Below are positions 36,000-44,980 of a stretch of DNA of 64,000 nt, piece after piece. The position numbers and the translations under genes are program-made. How positions within the stretch are numbered: the stretch's first letter is position 1; each line of letters starts with the position of its first letter. This DNA is from CALKZN01 sp964633815 (GTDB lineage: Bacteria > Pseudomonadota > Gammaproteobacteria > Arenicellales > Arenicellaceae): contig CAZWHW010000004.1 of assembly GCA_964633815.1 (NCBI GenBank), positions 1-64,000 on the forward strand, written 5' to 3'. The notes below the pieces were generated by a model. It was not told the DNA's origin and made no database searches. It saw nothing but the letters and a program-made list of their open reading frames with translations.

Positions 36000-37388
36000 T
36001 TGAACGATAATATTACATTGCCACCTCAAGCTATTGATGCCGAGCAGTCATTACTTGGTTCTTTGATGCTTGATAGCCACATTATTGATGACGTGGAATC
36101 CGAGATTGAAGGTCGAGATTTTTATCGTTCAGATCATCAAAAAATCTATATAGCTATTCAGTCATTGTCGCAACGTGATGATGCGATTGATGTCATTACT
36201 GTTTCTGAAGAGTTGGAGAAAAGCGGCAAGCTTAAAGAAATTGGTGGATTGGCGTATCTCAGTTCATTGGCGAAAAACACTCCCAATTCTGGAAATGTTG
36301 TTTCTTATGCCAAGATTGTTCGTGAAAATGCCATTCTCAGGCGTTTGATAGAAACCTCAAATGATATTATTGAAAAAGCCTACCACCCAGATGGCGATAA
36401 GTGTGACACGGTATTAGATTTTGCTGAACAGCGTATTTTGGAAATCAAAAATCAAGAAGGCAAAAATGATGACGGCTTTGAGAAGATTGATAGCTTGTTA
36501 GCGAAATCCGTAGAAAAAATTGAAGAATTATTTGAATCTCAAGAACTAATTACAGGCGTTCCAACGGGTTTTAACAAGCTAGATGAACTTACTACTGGAC
36601 TGCATGGCGGTGAATTAGTGGTGGTTGCCGGCAGACCGTCTATGGGTAAAACGACCTTATCAATGAACATTGTTGAGAACGCCGTTATGACCAAAGGCTC
36701 CGCGGCAGCTATTTTTAGTTTAGAAATGCCTTCAGTGCAAATTGCCACACGTATGCTGTCGTCACTCAGTCGAATTAATTCGCGTAAATTGCGTACAGGT
36801 CAATTGCAACAATCCGATTGGAACAAACTCACCGGCACCATGATGATGCTGCAAGATAAGCCAATCCATGTTGATGACACACCAGGCATGTCAGTGCTCG
36901 ATATGCGCAGCAAAGCGCGCCGTTTAGCCACTCAATATGAAAATGGACTAGGGCTGATTGTGGTGGATTATTTGCAACTTATGCAAGGCGATGGCAACAG
37001 CGAAAATCGGGTAGCTGAAATTTCAGGCATCACTCGTGGCTTGAAAGGTTTAGCTATTGAGTTGGATGTTCCGGTTATTGTCTTATCACAACTCAATCGA
37101 GGTTTGGAACAACGCCCAGATAAACGTCCAATAATGTCTGATTTGCGGGAATCAGGAGCGATTGAACAAGATGCTGATTTAATTTTGTTTGTCTATCGCG
37201 ATGAAGTCTATAACAAAGACCAAGAAGATAATAAAGGCAAAGCCGAAGTGATTATTGGCAAGCAGCGTAATGGCCCACTTGGAACAGTCGCGCTTAAGTT
37301 CTTGGGTGAATATACGCGATTTGAAAACTTTTCTGCCCACGATGGCTCAGTGCCAATCACAGCTCCGTCAAGCTCTACTCCACATTAA
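36000..37388 (+). CDS. dnaB: replicative DNA helicase
   Basis: 462 residues. The N-terminal DnaB domain (LPPQAIDAEQSLLGSLMLD) is followed by the RecA-like ATPase: Walker A GRPSMGKT (211-218), LGLIVVDYLQLMQG (Walker B), and SDLRESGAIEQDADLI with the arginine finger region. It unwinds DNA at the replication fork. The start is a TTG at 36000: the frame is closed by TAG at 35976-35978, no ATG or GTG lies between, and the protein start aligns with DnaB. AGGAAG at 35977-35982 is further upstream than usual. alr follows after 15 bp. Confidence 0.95.
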   Translation: MNDNITLPPQAIDAEQSLLGSLMLDSHIIDDVESEIEGRDFYRSDHQKIYIAIQSLSQRDDAIDVITVSEELEKSGKLKEIGGLAYLSSLAKNTPNSGNVVSYAKIVRENAILRRLIETSNDIIEKAYHPDGDKCDTVLDFAEQRILEIKNQEGKNDDGFEKIDSLLAKSVEKIEELFESQELITGVPTGFNKLDELTTGLHGGELVVVAGRPSMGKTTLSMNIVENAVMTKGSAAAIFSLEMPSVQIATRMLSSLSRINSRKLRTGQLQQSDWNKLTGTMMMLQDKPIHVDDTPGMSVLDMRSKARRLATQYENGLGLIVVDYLQLMQGDGNSENRVAEISGITRGLKGLAIELDVPVIVLSQLNRGLEQRPDKRPIMSDLRESGAIEQDADLILFVYRDEVYNKDQEDNKGKAEVIIGKQRNGPLGTVALKFLGEYTRFENFSAHDGSVPITAPSSSTPH

Positions 37389-37403
37389 TTGTCAGAAATT
37401 TAA

Positions 37404-38531
37404 ATGCAAAAACTTCGTCGTGTCAGAATTGAAATCGATTTAGCCGCGTTGCGTCATAATACTTCGATAGCAAAACAACTGGCAAATGGCGCAAATATCA
37501 TGTCGGCAATCAAAGCTAATGCATATGGGCATGGTATTTTAGAAACTGCCAAAGCGCTAAATGAAGTCGTTGATGAGTTTGCTGTGGCGAGTATGGATGA
37601 TGTTTTAACAATTCGTCAAGGTGCACCAGAATGCGTGGATAAATCGATCACAGTGTTGTCAGGTTTTTACACCGAAGCTGAAGTTGGGCTAGCTGTAAAA
37701 CATCATGTAACTTTAGTGGTCTATGATAATCGGCAAATCGAAATATTGTTGAATGCTGCACATTCTCTGGGCGAACAAAATTCGAGCGTTCAAATTTGGC
37801 TTAAAGTCGACACAGGTATGTCACGTTTAGGGCTAACAGTTGCTGAGTTTGAAGCGAGTCTAGCCGAGCTTGAGGCTAGCCAACATATAAGCATTCGCGG
37901 GGTGATTTCACACTTTGCTAATGCAGATGTGCCTGGGCACAGTTTAAACCAAAAGCAATTAGAAAATTTTGAACGATTACGTCAGAAATACAGTGCTAAA
38001 GCTTGGCAGTGGAGTTTGGCAAATTCGGCAAGCATATTAAGTAAAATAGGCATTGATTATGACTGGATCAGGCCGGGGATCATGCTTTATGGTTCTTCCC
38101 CTTTTGGACTATTAGCCGACAAAACTGCGATTGATTTGGATTTGCAACCAGTGATGAGTTTCAAAAGCCATGTGATTTCGATCCGAAAAGTGCATAAAGG
38201 ACAATCGATTGGCTATGGCAGTACATGGGTAGCAGAGTCAGACACTAAAGTTGCGGTCATTGCCTGTGGTTATGGTGATGGTTATCCTAGAGTCATTCAA
38301 GTCAATACACCTGTGCAAATTGATGGGCAAAGAACTCAAATTTTGGGCAGAGTATCAATGGATTTAATTGTGGTTGATATCACTAACATCAATGCAAATA
38401 TAGGCTCTGAAGTGGAACTTTGGGGCAAGAATATTTCTGTTGATGAAATTGCACATTCCGCAGGAACGATTGGATATGAATTACTTTGCAATATTACTCA
38501 ACGCGTAGAAAGAATCTACTTGAACGCATAA
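37404..38531 (+). CDS. alr: alanine racemase
   Basis: 375 residues. The PLP-binding lysine is K37 in MSAIKANAYGHG, the second catalytic Tyr is in QSIGYGSTWVA near residue 271, and WLKVDTGMSRLG and RPGIMLYGSSP are standard family blocks. It makes D-alanine for peptidoglycan. It lies 15 bp after dnaB and 11 bp before radA, so the three are probably one operon. The dnaB-alr order is conserved in many gammaproteobacteria. Confidence 0.96.
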   Translation: MQKLRRVRIEIDLAALRHNTSIAKQLANGANIMSAIKANAYGHGILETAKALNEVVDEFAVASMDDVLTIRQGAPECVDKSITVLSGFYTEAEVGLAVKHHVTLVVYDNRQIEILLNAAHSLGEQNSSVQIWLKVDTGMSRLGLTVAEFEASLAELEASQHISIRGVISHFANADVPGHSLNQKQLENFERLRQKYSAKAWQWSLANSASILSKIGIDYDWIRPGIMLYGSSPFGLLADKTAIDLDLQPVMSFKSHVISIRKVHKGQSIGYGSTWVAESDTKVAVIACGYGDGYPRVIQVNTPVQIDGQRTQILGRVSMDLIVVDITNINANIGSEVELWGKNISVDEIAHSAGTIGYELLCNITQRVERIYLNA

Positions 38532-38542
38532 AAGGAACAAAT

Positions 38543-39919
38543 ATGGCAAAAATTAAGACTGTATTCACTTGTGAAGCTTGTGGCGCGCAAGCGTCGCAAT
38601 GGTCTGGGCAATGCAAAGAGTGCGGCCAATGGAATACCTTAACGGAATCAGTCCTGGAAAAAGCTAGTTCGTTAAATCCAAAATCGGCCAGTCGATTTTC
38701 AGGCTTTGCGCCTAAAACAGCGGTCACACCGATAAATAAGGTTAAGGTTGATTCTATTTCACGCTTTCAAGTAGGCGTGAATGAATTAGATCGTGTTTTG
38801 GGTGGAGGTTTAGTACCTGGTTCGATTGTACTGTTGGGTGGTGATCCTGGCATTGGTAAATCTACGTTATTGTTGCAATGTATGAGTGATTTAAGCCAAT
38901 CATTGCAAACTTTGTATGTCACGGGTGAGGAGTCCACCCAACAAGTTGCCATGCGTGCTAAACGGTTAGGCAAAGAAAATAGTCAACTAGAATTGTTGGC
39001 AGATAATTGCATCGAAAGTCTGCTCTCTATTGCCCAGCAACAAAAACCGCAAGTCTTGGTGGTTGATTCCATTCAAACGCTCTATACCGAATCATTGCAA
39101 TCCGTGCCGGGCAGTGTTGCGCAGGTCAGAGAGACTGCAAGCCTGTTAGTGCGCTTTGCTAAAGAAACAAACACAATAGTGATCTTGGTCGGCCATGTTA
39201 CCAAAGAGGGTAATATCGCTGGCCCGCGAGTGTTGGAACACATGGTTGACACAGTACTGTATTTTGAGGGTGATCGTTCCACGAGTTTTCGTTTGGTGCG
39301 AGCTATCAAAAACCGCTTTGGTGCAGTCAATGAGATTGGCGTCTTTGCTATGACAGATGTTGGTTTAAAAGAAGTAACCAATCCATCCGCCATGTTTATC
39401 AAGCGTGAAGCTGAAAATTTGGTTGGCAGCGTCATTTTAGTTACTCAAGAAGGCACAAGGCCGCTCTTGGTGGAAGTGCAAGCATTGGTTTCACAAAGCA
39501 TGGGTGCAAATCCGCGCAGAGTCACTGTAGGGTTGGATCAACAACGACTTGCTATGTTGCTGGCGGTGTTAAGCCGCCATGCGGGATATTCACTCTCAGA
39601 TCAAGATGTGTTCGTGAATGTAATTGGCGGCGTCAAAGTCTCCGAACCTGCCGCGGATTTAGCTATTCTCATGGCTGTGCTATCCAGCTTTAAAAATCAA
39701 GCCATTTCAGAACGCCTTGCCGTCTTTGGCGAAGTTGGACTCACAGGCGAAGTCAGGCCTGTTCAACGAGGTATTGACCGTTTCAATGAAGCAGGTAAAT
39801 TAGGATTTGATACGGTAATTCTGCCGAATGCGAATCTTTCCGGGTTAAAGACGAAACAAGCGAAAGCAGTTGGAATTAAGACGCTAGAACAAGCGATTGA
39901 TACAGTTTTTGGAGGGTAA
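38543..39919 (+). CDS. radA: DNA repair protein RadA
   Basis: 458 residues from ATG 38543 (MAKIKTVFTCEACG) with AAAGGAAC just before it; an earlier in-frame start would overlap alr and is rejected. Zinc finger CEACG...CKECG at the N-terminus, Walker A GGDPGIGKST near residue 94, the RadA-specific KNRFG motif (IKNRFGAVNEIG), and a C-terminal Lon-protease-like domain (DVFVNVIGGVKVSEPAADLA). RadA drives branch migration in recombinational repair. Last gene of the dnaB-alr-radA group. Confidence 0.96.
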   Translation: MAKIKTVFTCEACGAQASQWSGQCKECGQWNTLTESVLEKASSLNPKSASRFSGFAPKTAVTPINKVKVDSISRFQVGVNELDRVLGGGLVPGSIVLLGGDPGIGKSTLLLQCMSDLSQSLQTLYVTGEESTQQVAMRAKRLGKENSQLELLADNCIESLLSIAQQQKPQVLVVDSIQTLYTESLQSVPGSVAQVRETASLLVRFAKETNTIVILVGHVTKEGNIAGPRVLEHMVDTVLYFEGDRSTSFRLVRAIKNRFGAVNEIGVFAMTDVGLKEVTNPSAMFIKREAENLVGSVILVTQEGTRPLLVEVQALVSQSMGANPRRVTVGLDQQRLAMLLAVLSRHAGYSLSDQDVFVNVIGGVKVSEPAADLAILMAVLSSFKNQAISERLAVFGEVGLTGEVRPVQRGIDRFNEAGKLGFDTVILPNANLSGLKTKQAKAVGIKTLEQAIDTVFGG

Positions 39920-39953
39920 TTGCTCAAATCTATTCAAATAAATTTGAGCAATT
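39918..39953. terminator. long hairpin between convergent radA and xthA
   Basis: AATTGCTCAAAT (39918-39929) pairs perfectly with ATTTGAGCAATT (39942-39953) around a 12-nt loop, beginning inside the radA stop codon. The U-tract is poor (ATTAAG), so efficiency is uncertain. Confidence 0.5.
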
Positions 39954-40032
39954 ATTAAGATAGGTTGTCAACCGTAATTTTTAGTTTTTGTATCCCTTTA
40001 ATGAAGCTTAAAAGACTAGTTATGATTGAATG

Positions 40033-40845
40033 CTAATTGAAATGTGACCAAATTGGCGCATGATCAGACGGTTTTTCAGAACTGCGAATTTCATAACTGA
40101 TTCCAGCTTTATTACATCGTTGGTAGAGCGATTTAGTGGCTAGAATGTGGTCAATTCTGAGTCCCCGTTTAGGCTCTGCATCAAAGCCTCGTGAGCGGTA
40201 GTCAAACCAACTAAATAACTCGGAATTGTCAGGGTAATGTTTACGATAGGTGTCTTGTAGCCCCCAATTTAAAAGAGTTTCATACCATTCTCTTTCTTCA
40301 GGAAGGAAGCTACATTTACCATTTTTGAGCCAGCGTTGACGATTACTATCACCAATGCCGATATCTTGGTCTTCGGGAGAAATATTCATGTCACCAATGA
40401 CTACAACATTATCTGTTGGAGAGAATTCCTCTTGCAGATACCGCATAAGATCTTGATAGAATTTTCGTTTGGCTGGAAATTTGATTTCGTGGTGCTCACT
40501 TTCTCCTTGAGGAAAATAACCGTTTAGAATATGCCACGTTTCGCCGTTAATTTGATAGGCGGCATGGATGAATCGACGTTGGGCATCATCTTGATCCCAT
40601 GGCCAGCCTTTTTGGACTGAAATAGGTCGTTCTTTGCTTAACAACGCTACACCATAATGACCTTTTTGACCGAAATATTCGACGTGATAACCAAGGCTTT
40701 GCACCATTTCGAGTGGGAATTCATCATCATGCACTTTGGTTTCTTGCAGACCAATAATATCGGGATTGATTTGATCACGCATTAACTCAAGTTGGTGAGG
40801 GCGTGCACGGATGCCATTAACGTTAAAACTTACAATGATTGTCAT
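40033..40845 (-). CDS. xthA: exodeoxyribonuclease III
   Basis: 270 residues, AP endonuclease/exonuclease III family. Catalytic motifs: SFNVNGIRARP at the start, GLQETKVHDDEFP (metal-binding Glu), VVIGDMNISPEDQDIG (Asp-x-Asn) and SDHAPIW at the C-terminus (Asp-His). It cleaves abasic sites and 3' blocks in base excision repair. ATG at 40843-40845. The 214-bp gap upstream to hisI on the same strand shows no further gene. Confidence 0.95.
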   Translation of the reverse strand: MTIIVSFNVNGIRARPHQLELMRDQINPDIIGLQETKVHDDEFPLEMVQSLGYHVEYFGQKGHYGVALLSKERPISVQKGWPWDQDDAQRRFIHAAYQINGETWHILNGYFPQGESEHHEIKFPAKRKFYQDLMRYLQEEFSPTDNVVVIGDMNISPEDQDIGIGDSNRQRWLKNGKCSFLPEEREWYETLLNWGLQDTYRKHYPDNSELFSWFDYRSRGFDAEPKRGLRIDHILATKSLYQRCNKAGISYEIRSSEKPSDHAPIWSHFN

Positions 40846-41059
40846 ATTCTGAATTTCTTATTTGGAATATTATAGGTGTATCTCAGAGTTTATATGCTCT
40901 AAATAGCTATAGATTTTTATAGGTTGATCGTAGTGATTAACAAGAACTCGAATCTATTCAAATAATTATCTTTCTCAATGAATTTACCTTATTCTTACAT
41001 GCCTGCAAAGATAGTTTCTTTGTTAAGAATTTGGATATTTTTAATCAAAACTAACTGTG

Positions 41060-41488
41060 TCAGTTAGATACATCCCCAAGAATTGTGATCTGATTTTCTT
41101 CAGCGTTTACTTCTAGATAGAAACAGTCAGGTCTGCTTGTGTGGCAAGCGGGACCGGTTTGATTGACTTTGCATAAAATAACATCACCATCGCAATCAAA
41201 TGCCATAGACACTAGTCCTTGCGTGTTACCACTAGTTTCTCCTTTAATCCATAGTTCTTGACGACTGCGAGACCAATAAGTCACTTTTTTGGTTGATAAT
41301 GTGAGTTTTAATGACTCTTGGTTCATCCATGCGAACATCAACACATCTTTGCTTTTTGCATCTTGGGTGATCACTGGCAATAAGCCATCGTCATTAAAAG
41401 CTAGATTATCAATCACCTCATTGAGATTCAAGGTTGTTTGATCGGGTAATGATTCTAATTTTTCAAAATAAGTTCGTCGCATTTTCAT
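41060..41488 (-). CDS. hisI: phosphoribosyl-AMP cyclohydrolase
   Basis: About 142 residues from ATG 41486-41488; a GTG one codon earlier and an ATG at 41482 are alternatives. Signature blocks: MFAWMNQESL, TYWSRSRQELWIKGETSGNTQ, the metal-binding DCDGD, and the zinc cysteines in CKVNQTGPACHTSRPDC. It opens the adenine ring of PR-AMP in histidine synthesis. It is a stand-alone HisI without the HisE domain fused as in E. coli, and no other his gene is near, so the pathway genes are dispersed. Confidence 0.94.
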   Translation of the reverse strand: MKMRRTYFEKLESLPDQTTLNLNEVIDNLAFNDDGLLPVITQDAKSKDVLMFAWMNQESLKLTLSTKKVTYWSRSRQELWIKGETSGNTQGLVSMAFDCDGDVILCKVNQTGPACHTSRPDCFYLEVNAEENQITILGDVSN

Positions 41489-41592
41489 CACTTGCTAATT
41501 TTAATCAGCTTTAGTCAAATTCGTTTTCTGAGTTAATTGTACTAGATATTAAAAATAGTTTTGATCCATTAATAAACCATATAAGAATTAAG

Positions 41593-41973
41593 TTATTGAT
41601 GTAAGAACTTTGATCGAAAATGATCATTAGACCAGGGTTCATCTGAGAGGTGTTGATAATACTTAACTTTGTAAACATAAGCTTCTGAATGAATTTTCTC
41701 TCCATCAGGAAAAATAATTTCTACCTGTTCTTTTTTATAATATGGAGTTTCATAGTTATCAAGAATATCTATATGATGATTATTTAAGCCGCGAAGTAAC
41801 ATGCCATCAACTGAGCAGTTAGCCTGTGGAAATATTGCGGGATAAGACGCCTCTTTTACTTGAACACGCTTATAGCCAAACAAGGTCGCATTGATTTTTT
41901 CTGGCACAAAACTAAGTAATTCCTCAAGAATCTCATCATTTAATAAAGTTCCATACACAAAGATGTGTTTCAT
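41593..41973 (-). CDS. gamma-glutamylcyclotransferase-like (AIG2/GGCT) protein
   Basis: 126 residues starting MKHIFVYGTLLNDE; the F-V-Y-G-T-L motif near the N-terminus is the family hallmark. VKEASYPAIFP, VDGMLLRGL and LDNYETPYYKKEQVEI supply the rest of the fold, with the conserved acidic residue in the D-x-Y-E segment. Members cleave gamma-glutamyl amines or peptides to 5-oxoproline, but many bacterial ones are uncharacterised. It lies 104 bp upstream of hisI on the same strand and diverges from the nucleoside-recognition protein gene. Confidence 0.85.
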   Translation of the reverse strand: MKHIFVYGTLLNDEILEELLSFVPEKINATLFGYKRVQVKEASYPAIFPQANCSVDGMLLRGLNNHHIDILDNYETPYYKKEQVEIIFPDGEKIHSEAYVYKVKYYQHLSDEPWSNDHFRSKFLHQ

Positions 41974-42125
41974 AGCTATTCTGTTTAGTTTAATCCCGAA
42001 TCGTATACCAGTATTTTTAACGAAAAAGGCTGTCTGTTACAAAAGTCATATTCTTGGATCGTTTTTATAGTACATTTATCTTAATGCATCTATCTTAAAA
42101 CAAATGGTATGGAAAAATAAGCAGC

Positions 42126-43061
42126 ATGATGATTGAAATCAAAAAACTGTCGATGCGTGTTTGGAGAGTTTATTGGGCGCTGGTGAAGATTATGGTGCCA
42201 GTGTTGATTATAGTGAAGCTTTTGGATGCCTTTGGTGCGAGCCATTATTTGTCTTTGGTGTTGTCGCCATTGATGGAGTTTGTGGGCTTGCCTGCTGAAA
42301 TGGGCATTGTTTGGGCGGCTGCAATTTTGGTGAATATATATACCAGTATGGCAGTATTTTTCTCGATTGCTTTGCTTGAACCATTGACTGTGGCGCAAAT
42401 GACGGTACTAGCAACAATGATCTTGATTGCGCATGGCTTGCCAATGGAATCGGCTATTTCCAAGGCAGCTGGTCTTGGTTGGCTTTATACCATCAGCTTG
42501 CGCATTGGTGGTGCATTGGTTTTGGGGGTTATTTTGCATTGGGGTTTTGATGCGTTTTCATTGTTGCAACAACCCAATCAAGTGTTATGGCGACCAGAAG
42601 TGTTGGATGATAGTTTACTGAGTTGGTTGATTGTGCAATTACAAACCTTATTGTTTGCGTTTGTGATGATTTCAAGTCTTGTTGTTATTATGCGACTACT
42701 AGATTATTTTGGCATTGAAAAACTGCTCCATTGGTTGCTAACTCCTTTTTTAAAATTGCTTGGAATCGGCAAGGAGGCAGCAAATATCACTATTATTGGC
42801 ATGATCTTGGGTTTGAGTTTTGGCGGTGCTTTGCTGATTGAGCAAGCTAAAAGTGGTCAAGTGTCCAAGCGCAATATTTTTCTGGCAATGAGTCTACTGT
42901 GTTTATGTCACAGCATTATTGAAGACACTTTACTAGTGATGTTGTTAGGAGCTGATTTGCTAGGAGTTCTCTGGGCGAGATTGATCTTCAGTTTTATTTT
43001 TGTGATGGTGTTGGCACGTGTTTATTTTTTGATTGATAAGCAAAAGCCATTAATTCAATAA
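42126..43061 (+). CDS. nucleoside recognition (Gate) domain membrane protein
   Basis: 311 residues, ATG 42126 (or the next codon). Multiple hydrophobic segments arranged as two similar halves: MVPVLIIVKLLDAFGASHYL with LSPLMEFVGLPAEMGIVWAAAIL in the first, and VVIMRLLDYFGIEKLLHWLLTPFLKLLGIGKEAANITIIGMI in the second. This repeat is the Gate domain found in nucleoside transporters and spore maturation proteins. Transport substrate unknown. It converges with dxs; the 152-bp region upstream contains a 14-bp-spaced direct repeat of CAT(T/C)TATCTTAA (42073 and 42087). Confidence 0.8.
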   Translation: MMIEIKKLSMRVWRVYWALVKIMVPVLIIVKLLDAFGASHYLSLVLSPLMEFVGLPAEMGIVWAAAILVNIYTSMAVFFSIALLEPLTVAQMTVLATMILIAHGLPMESAISKAAGLGWLYTISLRIGGALVLGVILHWGFDAFSLLQQPNQVLWRPEVLDDSLLSWLIVQLQTLLFAFVMISSLVVIMRLLDYFGIEKLLHWLLTPFLKLLGIGKEAANITIIGMILGLSFGGALLIEQAKSGQVSKRNIFLAMSLLCLCHSIIEDTLLVMLLGADLLGVLWARLIFSFIFVMVLARVYFLIDKQKPLIQ

Positions 43062-43091
43062 AATGCAAAAGTGCGGCTAACTGAGAGAAGG

Positions 43092-44963
43092 TTATTTTTT
43101 TAAATAATCCTGAATTGATTGTTCAATGCCATTGGCATCAAGCCCAAATTGAGATAATAAAGTATCTTGTGCACCATGATGAATATAGTGGTCAGGTAGC
43201 CCAAGATTTAATAATTTAGCGGGTATTTTGGCCTGTTGAACGAATTCATTCACTGCGGAACCAGCGCCGCCCATCACTACATTTTCTTCAATAGTTACAA
43301 GCAAGTCGTGCGAGTTGCCTATTTCTTTAATCAGCTCTTCGTCGAGTGGTTTGACAAAACGCATATCAATCAAAGTTGCATCGAGTTGCTCGGCAGCTTT
43401 GAGTGATTCATTTAGAACTGTGCCAAAGCTTAAAAGAGCTATCTTTTTCTTATTGCATTTACGTACGATTCGGCCTTTGCCAATCGTTAGTTGTTCCATC
43501 TCTTTGCTTTCAACTGCGCCAGCACCTGCGCCTCGAGGATATCGCACAGCTGTCAAGCCTTTATGATGAAAGGCGGTGTGCAACATATTGCGGCATTCAG
43601 CTTCATCTGCAGGTGTGAAAATCACAATGTTAGGAATGCAACGCATGAAGCTGAGGTCGAATGCGCCATTGTGAGTTTCGCCATCCGCGCCCACAATGCC
43701 TGCGCGGTCGATGGCTAGCATGACATCTAAATCTTGGATGCTGATATCATGAATTAATTGATCATAAGCGCGTTGCAAAAAAGAAGAATAGATAGCAACT
43801 ACAGGTTTGTAATCATCACAAGCAATCCCTGCAGCAAAGGTTAGTGCATGCTGTTCAGCAATGCCAACATCATAATAGCGTTCAGGAAACTCTTCTGAGA
43901 AGCGTACCAAGCCAGAACCTTCACGCATGGCTGGGGTGATGCCAATAAGTTTTTCATTGTTAGTGGCTTCGTCACACAACCAATCGCTAAATACATGGGT
44001 GAATGTGCGGGCTTTAGGTGAAGATGCTTGTTGTCCAGAAGAGACATCAAATTTAGATACTGCATGGTAGCCAATGGGTGCGTCTTCAGCAGGTTTATAG
44101 CCTTTCCCTTTTTGAGTGACTACGTGTAAAAATTTTGGACCTTCAATCTCTTTGAGATTGTTGAGTGTTTGAACGAGTGCGTCGATATCATGACCATCAA
44201 TTGGGCCAATATAATAAAAGCCCAACTCTTCAAACAAAGTGCCGGGCATAATCATGCCTTTGGCGTGTTCTTCCCATCGGCGTAGATAGTTTTTGATGAC
44301 TGGAGTACTTCGCAGCACAACTTTGGTGCCTTCGCGCATGCTGGTATAGGTTTTTCCAGAGAGTACTTTGGCAAGATAATTGGACATGGCGCCAACGTTG
44401 CGAGAAATCGACATTTCATTGTCGTTTAACACAACCAACATATTGGCATCCATATCGCCTGCATTGTTTAGGGCTTCATACGCCATGCCAGCGGTTAAAG
44501 CTCCATCGCCAATCACAGCGACAGATTGCCTGTTTGATTTCGCTTGTTTCGCAGCCACAGCCATGCCTAGAGCTGCACTGATTGATGTGCTGGAATGGCC
44601 TGCTCCAAAGGTGTCAAATTCACTTTCTTCACGTTTTAAAAACCCTGATAAGCCACCTTCTTGACGAATGGTATGTAAATGATCTCGGCGTCCCGTTAAG
44701 ATTTTGTGCGGATAGGCTTGATGACCGATATCCCAGACAATACGATCATCAGGGGTGTTGAAAACGTAGTGCAATGCAGTGGTTAATTCGACTGTGCCCA
44801 AGCCTGCTGCAAAATGCCCGCCAATTTCAGAGAGAGTATCGATGAGAAAACCACGCACTTCATCGCAGGCCTCCGAAAGTTTTTCTTCGGGGAGTTTACG
44901 TAAATCTTCAGGCGAATTGATTTGCGCAAGTAATGAGTATTTTTCTAGCAGTTTATTCGGCAT
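43092..44963 (-). CDS. dxs: 1-deoxy-D-xylulose-5-phosphate synthase
   Basis: 623 residues (E. coli 620). TPP-binding GDGALTAGMAYEALNNAG and LVVLNDNEMSIS, GHDIDALVQTL, then the pyrimidine-binding domain with RYYDVGIAEQHALTFAAG (catalytic Glu) and VMLAIDRAGIVGADGETHNGAFDLSFMR. It condenses pyruvate and glyceraldehyde 3-phosphate to begin the MEP isoprenoid pathway. ATG 44961-44963. It follows ispA by 17 bp in the xseB-ispA-dxs operon, the standard gammaproteobacterial order. Confidence 0.97.
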   Translation of the reverse strand: MPNKLLEKYSLLAQINSPEDLRKLPEEKLSEACDEVRGFLIDTLSEIGGHFAAGLGTVELTTALHYVFNTPDDRIVWDIGHQAYPHKILTGRRDHLHTIRQEGGLSGFLKREESEFDTFGAGHSSTSISAALGMAVAAKQAKSNRQSVAVIGDGALTAGMAYEALNNAGDMDANMLVVLNDNEMSISRNVGAMSNYLAKVLSGKTYTSMREGTKVVLRSTPVIKNYLRRWEEHAKGMIMPGTLFEELGFYYIGPIDGHDIDALVQTLNNLKEIEGPKFLHVVTQKGKGYKPAEDAPIGYHAVSKFDVSSGQQASSPKARTFTHVFSDWLCDEATNNEKLIGITPAMREGSGLVRFSEEFPERYYDVGIAEQHALTFAAGIACDDYKPVVAIYSSFLQRAYDQLIHDISIQDLDVMLAIDRAGIVGADGETHNGAFDLSFMRCIPNIVIFTPADEAECRNMLHTAFHHKGLTAVRYPRGAGAGAVESKEMEQLTIGKGRIVRKCNKKKIALLSFGTVLNESLKAAEQLDATLIDMRFVKPLDEELIKEIGNSHDLLVTIEENVVMGGAGSAVNEFVQQAKIPAKLLNLGLPDHYIHHGAQDTLLSQFGLDANGIEQSIQDYLKK

Positions 44964-44980
44964 TCGGAACGAATTTTGGT

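Noticed and set aside
38486..38542. 19-residue extension of RadA overlapping alr
   Set aside because: The conserved MAKIKTVFTCEACG start has its own AAAGGAAC site 11 bp after alr; the extension is out of character.
42073..42098. Two 12-bp near-direct repeats CAT(T/C)TATCTTAA spaced 14 bp, as a CRISPR-like or iteron array
   Set aside because: Only two copies, no spacers or replication genes; at most a weak regulator site, too little to call.
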